Shown here one piece after another: positions 43,687-51,987 of a DNA stretch of 64,000 nucleotides. Origin of the DNA: Bog-366 sp964501985 (GTDB lineage Bacteria > Acidobacteriota > Terriglobia > UBA7540); assembly GCA_964501985.1 (NCBI GenBank), contig CAZCVY010000007.1:1-64000 (forward strand), read 5' to 3'. A model generated the notes under the pieces. That model worked only from the letters and a program-made list of their open reading frames with translations. It was not told the DNA's origin and ran no database searches. Within the stretch, counting starts at the first letter, position 1. Each line of letters starts with the position of its first letter. The position numbers and the translations under genes are program-made.

Positions 43687-44738
43687 TAGGCCTTTCCTCC
43701 CTGGTCGAGAACCTTGGCCAGCGTCGCCTCCCGGCGATCGTAGTGCCTGCGGTAATACGCCCGGTAACCTCGCGCGACAACGTGCCGCACCCAGCCGGAG
43801 TTGGCCGAGTACCACTCGACCGTCTGCTTTAATCCATCTTCCAGAGTCGTTTGCGGCCGCCAGGATAGCTCGCGGTTGGCCTTCTCGGTGTCCAAGGCGT
43901 ACCGGCGATCGTGGCCCGGTCGGTCCTGGACAAAGGTCAGCAGGGATTCCGGCTTGCCCACCAGTCGCAAGATTCGCCGGACGATCTCCAGGTTGGACCA
44001 TTCGTTACCGGCGCCTAAGTTGTAAATTTCACCTTCGCGGCCCTTGCGCAAAACGGCGTCCAACCCCGCGCAATGATCCTTAACCCAAATCCAGTCACGT
44101 ACTTGCATTCCGTCACCGTAAACGGGAATGCTCTCCCCCTTCAGGGCGCGCGTCAGCATCAGGGGAATAAATTTTTCCGGGTACTGGTAAGGCCCATAGT
44201 TGTTGGTACATCGCGTAATAATAACCGGGAATCGAAAAGTGCGAAAGTGGGCTCGCGCGAGAAGGTCTGCTCCCGCCTTGCTGGCCGCATAAGGGCTATT
44301 GGGCGCCAGGGGGGATTCCTCGCTGAACTTCTCGCCGGAGGGAGCGCTGCCGTAAACCTCATCCGTGCTGACCAGGACAAAACGCCTGATTCCGGCCTCG
44401 CGGGCGCAATCCAGCAGGCACTGCGTTCCCAAGACGTTGGTCTTGACGAAGGCCGAGCCGTCAAGAATGCTGCGATCCACGTGCGTTTCGGCGGCAAAGT
44501 GAACGATCGCGTCGAATCCGCCATCGCTAACAATTCCCTGAACTTTCCGGCGATCACAGATGTCGCCGCGAACAAAGGAATAGCGCTCATCGTTTTCCAC
44601 ATCGCGCAGGGTCTGGAGGTTGCCGGAATACGTCAATTTGTCCAAATTCAGGATCGAATCCTCGGGCTGTCGGGCCAGAATGTAGCGAATGAAACTTGAA
44701 CCGATAAACCCCGCACCACCAGTGACCAAGAGCTTCAT
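43686..44738 (-). CDS. rfbB: dTDP-glucose 4,6-dehydratase
   Basis: A 350-residue extended SDR. It has TGGAGFIGSSFIRYIL, NLDKLTYSGNLQTL, FAAETHVDRSI, the catalytic TDEVYG and YAASKAGAD (Y-x3-K), and NNYGPYQYPEKFIPLM, all diagnostic of RmlB. It converts dTDP-glucose to dTDP-4-keto-6-deoxyglucose using bound NAD+. The stop is shared by one base with the rfbD start, so they are coupled. It is the second step of the rhamnose pathway here. Confidence 0.96.
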   Translation of the reverse strand: MKLLVTGGAGFIGSSFIRYILARQPEDSILNLDKLTYSGNLQTLRDVENDERYSFVRGDICDRRKVQGIVSDGGFDAIVHFAAETHVDRSILDGSAFVKTNVLGTQCLLDCAREAGIRRFVLVSTDEVYGSAPSGEKFSEESPLAPNSPYAASKAGADLLARAHFRTFRFPVIITRCTNNYGPYQYPEKFIPLMLTRALKGESIPVYGDGMQVRDWIWVKDHCAGLDAVLRKGREGEIYNLGAGNEWSNLEIVRRILRLVGKPESLLTFVQDRPGHDRRYALDTEKANRELSWRPQTTLEDGLKQTVEWYSANSGWVRHVVARGYRAYYRRHYDRREATLAKVLDQGGKA

Positions 44739-44844
44739 TTCGGACCCTTTTTGTCTGCAATCCTCTTTGCGCCTTACCCCGGAGTGGCAGGGCTTTGCGG
44801 AATATTCACAATGCTCCTAGGCGGTCTAATCCCGCCTCCGCAAT

Positions 44845-45570
44845 TCATTTTTTCGCCAAAGACTCCGCCACAAGATTCGTCGCCAAACGCAGAGACTCAA
44901 AAGTTCCGGCGTCGGTCCACCAGCCTTCCAAAACGCTGTACGTCAACGTACCTTCCTGCAAGTAGGCGTTGTTCACATCCGTGATCTCGAGTTCGCCTCG
45001 GCTGGAAGGCTTAAGCCGATTGACCTTTTCGAATACCGAAGAGTCGTAGAAATAAACACCCGTGACCGCGAATTGACTTGCCGGATGAGCAGGCTTTTCT
45101 TCAATGCGAACAATCCGGTCGCCATCTAGAACCGGAACGCCAAACCGCTCCGGATTTGTAACGCCCTTGAGGAGCACGTGAGCGCCTCGTGGTTGATGTT
45201 CAAAGTTGTGTGTAGCCTGCTTGATGCTGCCTTCCAAAATGTTGTCACCCAACACGACGCAAATCTTTTCGCCTTCCGCGAAGTCCTCGGCCAGCCGCAG
45301 CGCATCGGCGATGCCACCCTCACCTTCCTGGTAGGCGTAATTCAACCGCTTCAGGCCAAAGTCCTTCCCGTTGGCCAGCAAGCGCAGGAAGTCCCCCGCG
45401 TTGCGGCCGCCCGTGACGATGAGTATCTGCTGGATCCCCGCACTCACCAAGGTCCGAAGGGGATAATAAATCATCGGCTCATTGTAAACGGGGAGCAGGT
45501 GCTTATTGGTGACCTTGGTCAATGGAAACAGCCGGGAGCCCGTCCCCCCGGCCAGGATTATGCCTTTCAA
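44845..45570 (-). CDS. rfbA: Glucose-1-phosphate thymidylyltransferase
   Basis: A 241-residue nucleotidyltransferase with the signature GGTGSRLFPLTKVTNKHLLPVY (residues 8-29), then NEPMIYYPLRTL and the late VTGVYFYDSSVFEKV. It is about 50 residues shorter than enterobacterial RmlA and lacks their C-terminal domain; such short forms are common in other phyla. It makes dTDP-glucose from dTTP and glucose-1-phosphate. It is the first gene of the rhamnose set. Confidence 0.92.
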   Translation of the reverse strand: MKGIILAGGTGSRLFPLTKVTNKHLLPVYNEPMIYYPLRTLVSAGIQQILIVTGGRNAGDFLRLLANGKDFGLKRLNYAYQEGEGGIADALRLAEDFAEGEKICVVLGDNILEGSIKQATHNFEHQPRGAHVLLKGVTNPERFGVPVLDGDRIVRIEEKPAHPASQFAVTGVYFYDSSVFEKVNRLKPSSRGELEITDVNNAYLQEGTLTYSVLEGWWTDAGTFESLRLATNLVAESLAKK

Positions 45571-45687
45571 ATTGCCTCCCGCAATGCCCTGATCATGTCT
45601 GCCTCGCGCCGTCGCCGTCTATTGCTTGTGCTCCACTCATCTGCACTCACGAAAGCCGTCCGTAGGCGTTGTTACCACTCTTGGCCG

Positions 45688-47085
45688 CTAGTTGATGAAC
45701 TCGCTAGTTCGGTCCGCGCTGGCCTCCCAAACTATCTTGCGGGGACTTCCCTGAGCCGGGCGCGCGTGCGTGGCTATCGCCAGGCACACGACAAACCACG
45801 CAGCATTGGCGGGGACACGCAGGTTGAAATCGACGAAACTATGGAAGAACATTCCCACGGCGCCCACTGCAGCGCCGATCTGAATCCAACCCCAACCATG
45901 GTGAAGTCGTCTGCCGATTTGTTCAAACGCGACGTGAACGAAGATCGCCAGTGATACGAGCATGATCACCACTCCCGGTAGTCCAGTTTCCGCGGCAGCT
46001 TCGAGAACATCATCATGCGCATGCGTCCAGTAACGGTCCATGGGGGATGTCAGGTAATTGGGGAAAACTGACTCAAAACACCCCACGCCCACGCCGATCC
46101 ACGGGTTGGCCCGAGCCATGCGCAACGTGTCGACACCGACCAGGTACCGGTCGCCGAGCTTCACTTCTAACGACCCACGAGTTTCGAAAATTGAAAGTGC
46201 GCGGGTCCCCACACGCCCTGTACTGACCATCCAGGAGAATACGACTGCGGAAATCAACACAACGCCGCCCAACATCGCGAACAAAGCCGGCGAGGTGCCG
46301 CGAGGCCGCTTCCAGATCATGATGGCAGCCCAAACCACTCCCTCTATCAAAAGCACGATCGTGGCCCCTCTCGATCCGCTAATCCAGATGGAAGTTACGA
46401 CAAGCCCGATCCCGCACCAAGCGAAGAAAAGTATGGGAGGACTCCACGACCTCGAAAGGATATACGCGGCGGAAATAGGGAGAAGCATTTCCATCAGGCC
46501 GGCATAATTATTGTGGTTCACATAGGGTCCGAAAGCCGCTCCCGTCACGTGAAAGGTCCCGTAAATTACGCGGAGGTCCCCCCCCCAATACAATTGGACC
46601 AAGCCCTCGATGCACATGGCGAGCGCCAAGAGGTAAGCGATCAACCCGAGCCCTTCCAGTGCCCGGCCGTTTTCGCGCTGGGCGTTTAGAAGCTGACCCG
46701 CCAGAAAGAAGAAAACAAAATTGGTTACAATCTTCAGGACCGCCTCACGCGTTGCCACATGGTCAACGCTCAGACGCGCCTCCAACTGCAGGACAGCCAC
46801 GACGAGAAATGCCAGGAAGGGCCAATAAAGGGGGGACCAGCTAATCTTGAGAACGCCGCGTTGGGCGCAACCAAGTGCCCATACGACCAATATGAGCAAC
46901 GACAAAACCATCAGGGTGCCCCATGCCCATGACTGTACGGCCCCGAAAGCCCACGGCGCCGCGCAAATCGTGGCGATAAGAAGAACTCGAGCGATGGCAT
47001 GAAACGGCGATGAGAGCCAGCCACCCGTCCGCGAGGAGGATTCGCGGAGGCGAGCGGGCGACCTCGACAAGGTGGGAATTGTCAC
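45688..47085 (-). CDS. O-antigen ligase/polymerase-family protein (Wzy-like)
   Basis: A 465-residue membrane protein with about 11-12 hydrophobic segments. The large loop before the last segments includes GPYVNHNNYAGLMEML and later YWTHAHDDVLEAAAETGLPGVV, the Wzy_C pattern. Members join repeat units in the periplasm or ligate glycans. Its position between the Wzc/TPR genes and rfbA supports the polymerase role. The GTG at 47085 overlaps the stop of the upstream TPR gene as GTGA, which decides the start; longer extensions would overlap that gene by 180 bases. Confidence 0.85.
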   Translation of the reverse strand: MTIPTLSRSPARLRESSSRTGGWLSSPFHAIARVLLIATICAAPWAFGAVQSWAWGTLMVLSLLILVVWALGCAQRGVLKISWSPLYWPFLAFLVVAVLQLEARLSVDHVATREAVLKIVTNFVFFFLAGQLLNAQRENGRALEGLGLIAYLLALAMCIEGLVQLYWGGDLRVIYGTFHVTGAAFGPYVNHNNYAGLMEMLLPISAAYILSRSWSPPILFFAWCGIGLVVTSIWISGSRGATIVLLIEGVVWAAIMIWKRPRGTSPALFAMLGGVVLISAVVFSWMVSTGRVGTRALSIFETRGSLEVKLGDRYLVGVDTLRMARANPWIGVGVGCFESVFPNYLTSPMDRYWTHAHDDVLEAAAETGLPGVVIMLVSLAIFVHVAFEQIGRRLHHGWGWIQIGAAVGAVGMFFHSFVDFNLRVPANAAWFVVCLAIATHARPAQGSPRKIVWEASADRTSEFIN

Positions 47086-48554
47086 CGGGTCCTCGCTTGG
47101 CTCACTGCCAATTGCGGGTCTTCCGCAGTCCGAAGGGTAACCTCGTCGAGCCAGACGGTGCCGGTTATGTCGGCATGAGACACCTGATCTAGCGGCCGCC
47201 AAAATGAAATCTTTACTGCCTGGGTCTGTACTTCCGTCGTAAATATGACCTCGACCGGATGCCACTCCGTCGATCCTAACGTCGGATCGCTAGTCCGAAC
47301 AGCACAATTTTCACAGCCCATCTCCAGAACTCGGAGGCGCGGTCCGCTCGCGGAGGTTACGTTGTCGGATCGCACATATGCCGTTAGCTGATATCGCGTA
47401 TTCGGTTTTACGAGCACAACCTGGTTCACTAAGTCATAATCTACGTTTCGCCCAACGACGAATTTAATTTGGAGGCACTTCGCGCCCTTGTAAGCGGAAG
47501 AATCAGAATAATCGATATCCAAATCCGGGGCTTCGCTGGTCCGCCAGTCAAAGCCGGTGTTAAGGGGCGGCGATTCAAACCCCCCGTCATAAAGTAAAGT
47601 GCCGGTTTCTGAGGGTTGAGTCGGCGGTATGACTCCAGCATGCTCAAGGTCACTCCAAACGATGCTGGCATCCTGGATTTGATTATGGTCGATGAGAAAA
47701 TCGAGGAATGGCGTCACCATCGACAAGTCCGGAGAGCGCTCAGGCCCCGAGATCATTTGCCCCCAAATCCGCATAGCGTTTTCGTAATCGGCACTGGAGC
47801 TTAAAAACATCAGGAAGGCGAATCTCCCTGAGGCGTCTTTCCCCTGGGGAATAACCCCCTTGTAGACTGCTTGCGGGTCACGCGTCGCGCGCAGGCACAC
47901 ACGAATCGTTGCTTCAAGATAAGCCGGGTCCATAGCCAGGAGTCTGCGAAAGTAAGGGAATGCCTTTTCCGCGCGATTCGTCAACAAGTAATGATTCCCG
48001 GTGGTCCACTGAACAGATGGGGCCATGGGGTTGAGGGCCAAGACACGATTGAAGGCCTCATCCGAACATTGCAAGTCGCCGGCAAAATCGCAGGACGCCC
48101 CCAAATCGCGCCAATAATCCCAGCGGCGGGGGTTGAGAGCGAGAGCTTGCCGCAAATATTTCACCGACTCGGTCATGTCGCTATCGGTGGGGCTGGAGGA
48201 GTAAACATATCCCAGGCGATGGATCAAGTCGGCATTATTCGGATCCTGGGTTATCGCCTTCTGGATGTCAGGGATGGAAACGGTTTCAGTCTGGTATGTA
48301 ACTCGCGCCACGACAATCGCTATGTGAGACAGCCACACACTGCCGGCGATAATCGGCGCCAGGAAGAGAGCGGTTCGCCACGCCGGGTGGAGGGACCACT
48401 CGAAAATGTGATTGGGACTACTCCAGAGCGCAGATTTCTTACCAGCAGGATTAGGGTTGGGGAATTGGCTCATTTCGTGAATGATCCTGGAACCGGCGAA
48501 AAACGCATAGGGGCGAACCCCACCCAGCCGCGACTGGAAAGAATGCACTTTCAT
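47082..48554 (-). CDS. TPR protein with C-terminal carbohydrate-binding-like domain
   Basis: A protein of up to 490 residues; a start at 48473 (MSQFPNPNPAG) is equally possible. One membrane segment (about residues 62-85) is followed by TPR-like repeats (DPNNADLIHRLGYVYSSS, MTESVKYLRQALALNPRRWDYWRDLG, DEAFNRVLALNP). The C-terminal part (about 315-480) has the YDGGFESPPLNTGFDWR and VWLDEVTLR features of the CBM-like jelly-roll domains. It lies between the Wzc and Wzy genes and overlaps the latter by GTGA, so it probably helps polymer assembly or export. This architecture is known next to EPS genes in Acidobacteria and Deltaproteobacteria. Confidence 0.78.
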   Translation of the reverse strand: MKVHSFQSRLGGVRPYAFFAGSRIIHEMSQFPNPNPAGKKSALWSSPNHIFEWSLHPAWRTALFLAPIIAGSVWLSHIAIVVARVTYQTETVSIPDIQKAITQDPNNADLIHRLGYVYSSSPTDSDMTESVKYLRQALALNPRRWDYWRDLGASCDFAGDLQCSDEAFNRVLALNPMAPSVQWTTGNHYLLTNRAEKAFPYFRRLLAMDPAYLEATIRVCLRATRDPQAVYKGVIPQGKDASGRFAFLMFLSSSADYENAMRIWGQMISGPERSPDLSMVTPFLDFLIDHNQIQDASIVWSDLEHAGVIPPTQPSETGTLLYDGGFESPPLNTGFDWRTSEAPDLDIDYSDSSAYKGAKCLQIKFVVGRNVDYDLVNQVVLVKPNTRYQLTAYVRSDNVTSASGPRLRVLEMGCENCAVRTSDPTLGSTEWHPVEVIFTTEVQTQAVKISFWRPLDQVSHADITGTVWLDEVTLRTAEDPQLAVSQARTR

Positions 48555-48575
48555 TCGCCCGCTCGCTCAGAATGT

Positions 48576-50870
48576 TCATGCTCCGCGGGGTGAATCTTTG
48601 GACCTTGAACGGCCTCCTCCTGACGAATGCGAGGGATTCGACACTGCGATCTCATCGTAGTAGCCCTGGTGATAGGGGCCATAGTAAGACCCATAGTAAG
48701 TGTCGAAGCGCATGTCGACCTTATTGAGCACCATCCCCAGGACGCGCGACCCGGCGTTGTCAAGGATGCGATGTGCCCGCGCAAGCGCTCCCCGCGCCGT
48801 CGTCCCACTGGCAACCACCAGAATAACTCCGTCCACCATAGCCGATAAAATCACCGCATCCGTAACCAGAAGCAGGGGCGGGGAGTCGATAATAATCTGT
48901 GTGAATCGCTTCGTGAGGTCTTTTAACGTCGCGTCCATCATGAGCGAAGAGAGCAGTTCCGCGGGATCGGGAGGGCGCGGACCCGCCGGCAAGACCCACA
49001 GATTCTGGACGCGCTCATATTGGACCAGAACCTCATCCAGAGAGTGGGCACCGGTCAGATAGCTGCTCAACCCTTTCTCATTGGCAACGCCCAAGGTTTT
49101 CGCCACGGAAGGCCGACGCAAGTCAGCATCAACAATCAATACGGGACCACTCCTTTGGGCGAACGACATGGCCAAGTTGCAGGCGGTAGAAGTTTTACCT
49201 TCCCCCACCTGCGCGCTGGTCACGAGCAATGTCTGTGGCGGGCGTGGGGCCGTGGAAAGCAAAACTGAAGTTCGAAGACTTCGGAACGATTCTGCCATCG
49301 GCGAGGACGGTCGCTTCAGCACCACTAATCCCACTCCGTTCGGTCCGGCCGCGGTGAGAGGATTGACCCCTTCCATCTGCTTTCGCCTGCGCCCATCGGT
49401 TTCCGCGGGAATGACTGCCAGAGCCGGAGCGTTCACCAGCCGCTCCGCTTCTTCGGTGGTCCGCACCGAGGTGTCAAGAGCTTCCTGTACGAAGGCCAGG
49501 GTGATTCCCAGAATCAAACCCACCATCAAGCCCGCGGCCATGTTGCGGCGCCGGTTCGGGCGAATGGGCTTCGCCGGCGGAGTCGCTTGATCGATGATGT
49601 GGACATTGGTGGCCTGCATACTGGCCGAAAGCGTGGCATCCTTCAAGCGCTGCAAGAGGCTCTCATAGAGCTGCTGGTTGATTTCGAAATCCCGCTTCAG
49701 AATATTGTGTTCGATCATGCGCTGATTGACCGCGCTCACATCCTCCTTGGCCTTCGCCATAGCATCACCCAGAAGCTTTTCCCGGCTGAGGGCTGCCAAG
49801 TAATCATTGTGAACCTTCTCGACCGCTTGCTTGCGCGCACTTTCCATCAGTGTTTGCAGTTGCGTGAGCTGGTCACGCAGGCGGACCACCTTAGGAAAGT
49901 TAGGCCCGAATTGACCCTGAGCATCAGCATAGGTCGCCTTGAGGTCGTTGTATTTCTCCTCCAGACGTAAGAGGACGTCGTCCTGCATCAGGATCCCAAC
50001 CTGCCCTTCATTGCCCCTAGCGAGCTCGTAAAGAGATTCCTTCTGGACGCGATCACTCATGGCCTGGGTGACGTCTTTGCTCAGTTGCTCCAACCTTTCA
50101 TCATTGATGGTCTGCTTGTCGCCCACATTGACGATCAGGTTCTGGCGCTCATAATCCACCAAAGCCTGCTGGGACCTCTCCACCTTCATTTTCAAATCTT
50201 CAAGCTGTCTCTCCATGCCGCTGGAAGCGCGTTGAGTGAAGTCGTAGCGCTCCTGGAAATTGAAATCCCGGAAGTTGCTGATTAAGTGATTGACCACGTC
50301 CGCTGCCATGTCGGGATTTCCGCATTCGTAACTAACTGCGAGAATCGTGCTATCTTTCAACGGCTCAACGTTAAGCCCATCCTTAAACTCCGCGATCAAC
50401 GCCGTCTTGCGTGCGCTAAGGATGCGCGCCGACGATTGTCCCGGAACCTTAGCCCGTCTTATCACCGTTGCATCGTGGTCAAGACCCAGTTGTTGAATGG
50501 TTGTCCACGCCAGATTATCGCTCTGCAGAACTTGCATCTCGGTGGTTAGATACGAAATATCCCCCACCGGAGCTTGGCGGTAAACGTCCGCAATGGATTG
50601 AAGTTGGGGGTAGTCCGTTTCCACTTCCATCGTCGCCGTGGCACGGAACACAGGCGCCATTTTGAAGGTGTATATCCCGGTCAGCGCTAAGACGAGCAGG
50701 GTGGCAGTAACGATGGTGACGATGCGCTTGACGATGATGTGCCAGAAAGCGGCGAAAGTGAAATGGGTTTCACTCCCTTGTGCTTCCAGTTCCAAGGTCG
50801 CGGGCGAGATGCTGCTGATGCGTTGCGGCAGAGGGCGTTCAATGGGCGATAATGATTCGTTGTCAGACAC
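48576..50870 (-). CDS. Wzc-type polysaccharide co-polymerase with tyrosine autokinase domain
   Basis: A 764-residue BY-kinase fusion. The N-terminal Wzz domain has a first membrane segment at about residues 50-68. A long periplasmic coiled coil follows (about 190-430), then a second segment (about 462-480, AGLMVGLILGITLAFV). The C-terminal kinase has Walker A GEGKTS, Walker A' VLIVDADLRRPS and Walker B IIIDSPPLL. A tyrosine-rich stretch (DTYYGSYYGPYHQGYY) near the end is the autophosphorylation cluster. It controls chain length and export together with the Wza-type gene 56 bases upstream. Confidence 0.93.
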   Translation of the reverse strand: MSDNESLSPIERPLPQRISSISPATLELEAQGSETHFTFAAFWHIIVKRIVTIVTATLLVLALTGIYTFKMAPVFRATATMEVETDYPQLQSIADVYRQAPVGDISYLTTEMQVLQSDNLAWTTIQQLGLDHDATVIRRAKVPGQSSARILSARKTALIAEFKDGLNVEPLKDSTILAVSYECGNPDMAADVVNHLISNFRDFNFQERYDFTQRASSGMERQLEDLKMKVERSQQALVDYERQNLIVNVGDKQTINDERLEQLSKDVTQAMSDRVQKESLYELARGNEGQVGILMQDDVLLRLEEKYNDLKATYADAQGQFGPNFPKVVRLRDQLTQLQTLMESARKQAVEKVHNDYLAALSREKLLGDAMAKAKEDVSAVNQRMIEHNILKRDFEINQQLYESLLQRLKDATLSASMQATNVHIIDQATPPAKPIRPNRRRNMAAGLMVGLILGITLAFVQEALDTSVRTTEEAERLVNAPALAVIPAETDGRRRKQMEGVNPLTAAGPNGVGLVVLKRPSSPMAESFRSLRTSVLLSTAPRPPQTLLVTSAQVGEGKTSTACNLAMSFAQRSGPVLIVDADLRRPSVAKTLGVANEKGLSSYLTGAHSLDEVLVQYERVQNLWVLPAGPRPPDPAELLSSLMMDATLKDLTKRFTQIIIDSPPLLLVTDAVILSAMVDGVILVVASGTTARGALARAHRILDNAGSRVLGMVLNKVDMRFDTYYGSYYGPYHQGYYDEIAVSNPSHSSGGGRSRSKDSPRGA

Positions 50871-50925
50871 CTTCAGGCTCCCCTCGGAAAATCCATTTTG
50901 GTAATTCTTCGATCCCTGGCAACAC

Positions 50926-51987
50926 TCAGTGATATATGGCGAGCGCCGGGCCGGCAGTCGTCGCTACCCCCACGACAGAATTGACGGTCGTGTGCCAAGC
51001 CTTGAGACGACCGCTTTCGGGCACATAAAGGATATCATCGGGCCTCAGTTGCACATCAGCGATCTGCCCTTTCACCATGGCCTTGTAATTGACCGCTATC
51101 TCGTTCCGCTTTTCGCCCGGTCCCGCCGGGTCACGGCGCAGGATCGAAATCCGCGCCTTCTTTGCAATGTTGGTCACATCGCCGGCCAGGGCCAGTCCTT
51201 TAAGCACGGTAAGGTGCTGCCGGGTTTCGCTTAACACGTATCCCCCAGGCCGATTGACCGCTCCCATAATATAAATGAGCGACGCCCGCTGCACTGTTAC
51301 CCGATCTCCGGGATAAAGCAGAATGTTGGACTTGCCGGCGCCCGTCTGAGTCAGGTCGCGAATGTCCAAAGTGAACGATTGACCATTGGCGGAGGGGTTG
51401 ACCGTGCCCTCTTTGGCGCTCTCGTCCAGGTCGGCACGGCGGCCAATCTCTCCCCGTGTGATGATTGCATCGTTCCCGGCGTCAGGGGCCAAGCCCCCGG
51501 CCTTTACCAGGATGTCAAGCAGTCTGGTCGGGCCAAAAACCGCATAGGCTTGGGCAGTTCTCACTTCCCCCGAAACGAGCACCGTATTCAACCTGGTTTC
51601 TTTAAGCGACACGGACACTTGCGCGTTGTTGATCATGCCGGCTTCGTGAAACTTTGTGGCAATTAGGCGAGAGAGTTGATCAAGGGTTTCCCCCGCAGCG
51701 GGAATCGGTTCAGGCAGCAGAGGCAGAGTCAAAAAGCCATTGGAACTCACCCGGTAGGTGCGGGTAACTTCGGGCACGTCCAGGACATTGACGTCCAGTA
51801 AGTCTTCCGGGCTCACAGTATACTCGTTGGTTTGCGCCCTCGGGCCAATCGAGTGTGCCGCCAGCGCGTCGGATTGCTTCATCGCTTCCACTGCAGCGAC
51901 CGTTGGAGCGGCCGTCGGTTGCTGGGCCCACGACGAGGTTAAACCAGCAAGGAGTAACACCGCGCCCCCCCAGACTCTTGCCTTCAC
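50926..51987 (-). CDS. Wza-type polysaccharide export protein with SLBB domains
   Basis: About 353 residues. A signal peptide (VKARVWGGAVLLLAGLTSSWA) precedes a Poly_export domain (TVSPEDLLDVNVLDVPEV...NAQVSVSLKE) and two SLBB domains (VLVSGEVRTAQAYAV and IYIMGAVNRPGGYVL). It would form the outer-membrane or periplasmic channel for the polysaccharide. The start is uncertain: the GTG at 51987 gives the best signal peptide and has AAGGA upstream, but ATGs at 52032 and 52065 are in frame. There is no lipobox Cys, unlike E. coli Wza. It is the first gene of the minus-strand locus. Confidence 0.88.
   Translation of the reverse strand: MKARVWGGAVLLLAGLTSSWAQQPTAAPTVAAVEAMKQSDALAAHSIGPRAQTNEYTVSPEDLLDVNVLDVPEVTRTYRVSSNGFLTLPLLPEPIPAAGETLDQLSRLIATKFHEAGMINNAQVSVSLKETRLNTVLVSGEVRTAQAYAVFGPTRLLDILVKAGGLAPDAGNDAIITRGEIGRRADLDESAKEGTVNPSANGQSFTLDIRDLTQTGAGKSNILLYPGDRVTVQRASLIYIMGAVNRPGGYVLSETRQHLTVLKGLALAGDVTNIAKKARISILRRDPAGPGEKRNEIAVNYKAMVKGQIADVQLRPDDILYVPESGRLKAWHTTVNSVVGVATTAGPALAIYH

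Noticed and set aside
43687..44001. Extended start of rfbD into rfbB
   Set aside because: The extension lacks RmlD similarity, and the TAGTG junction explains the true start.
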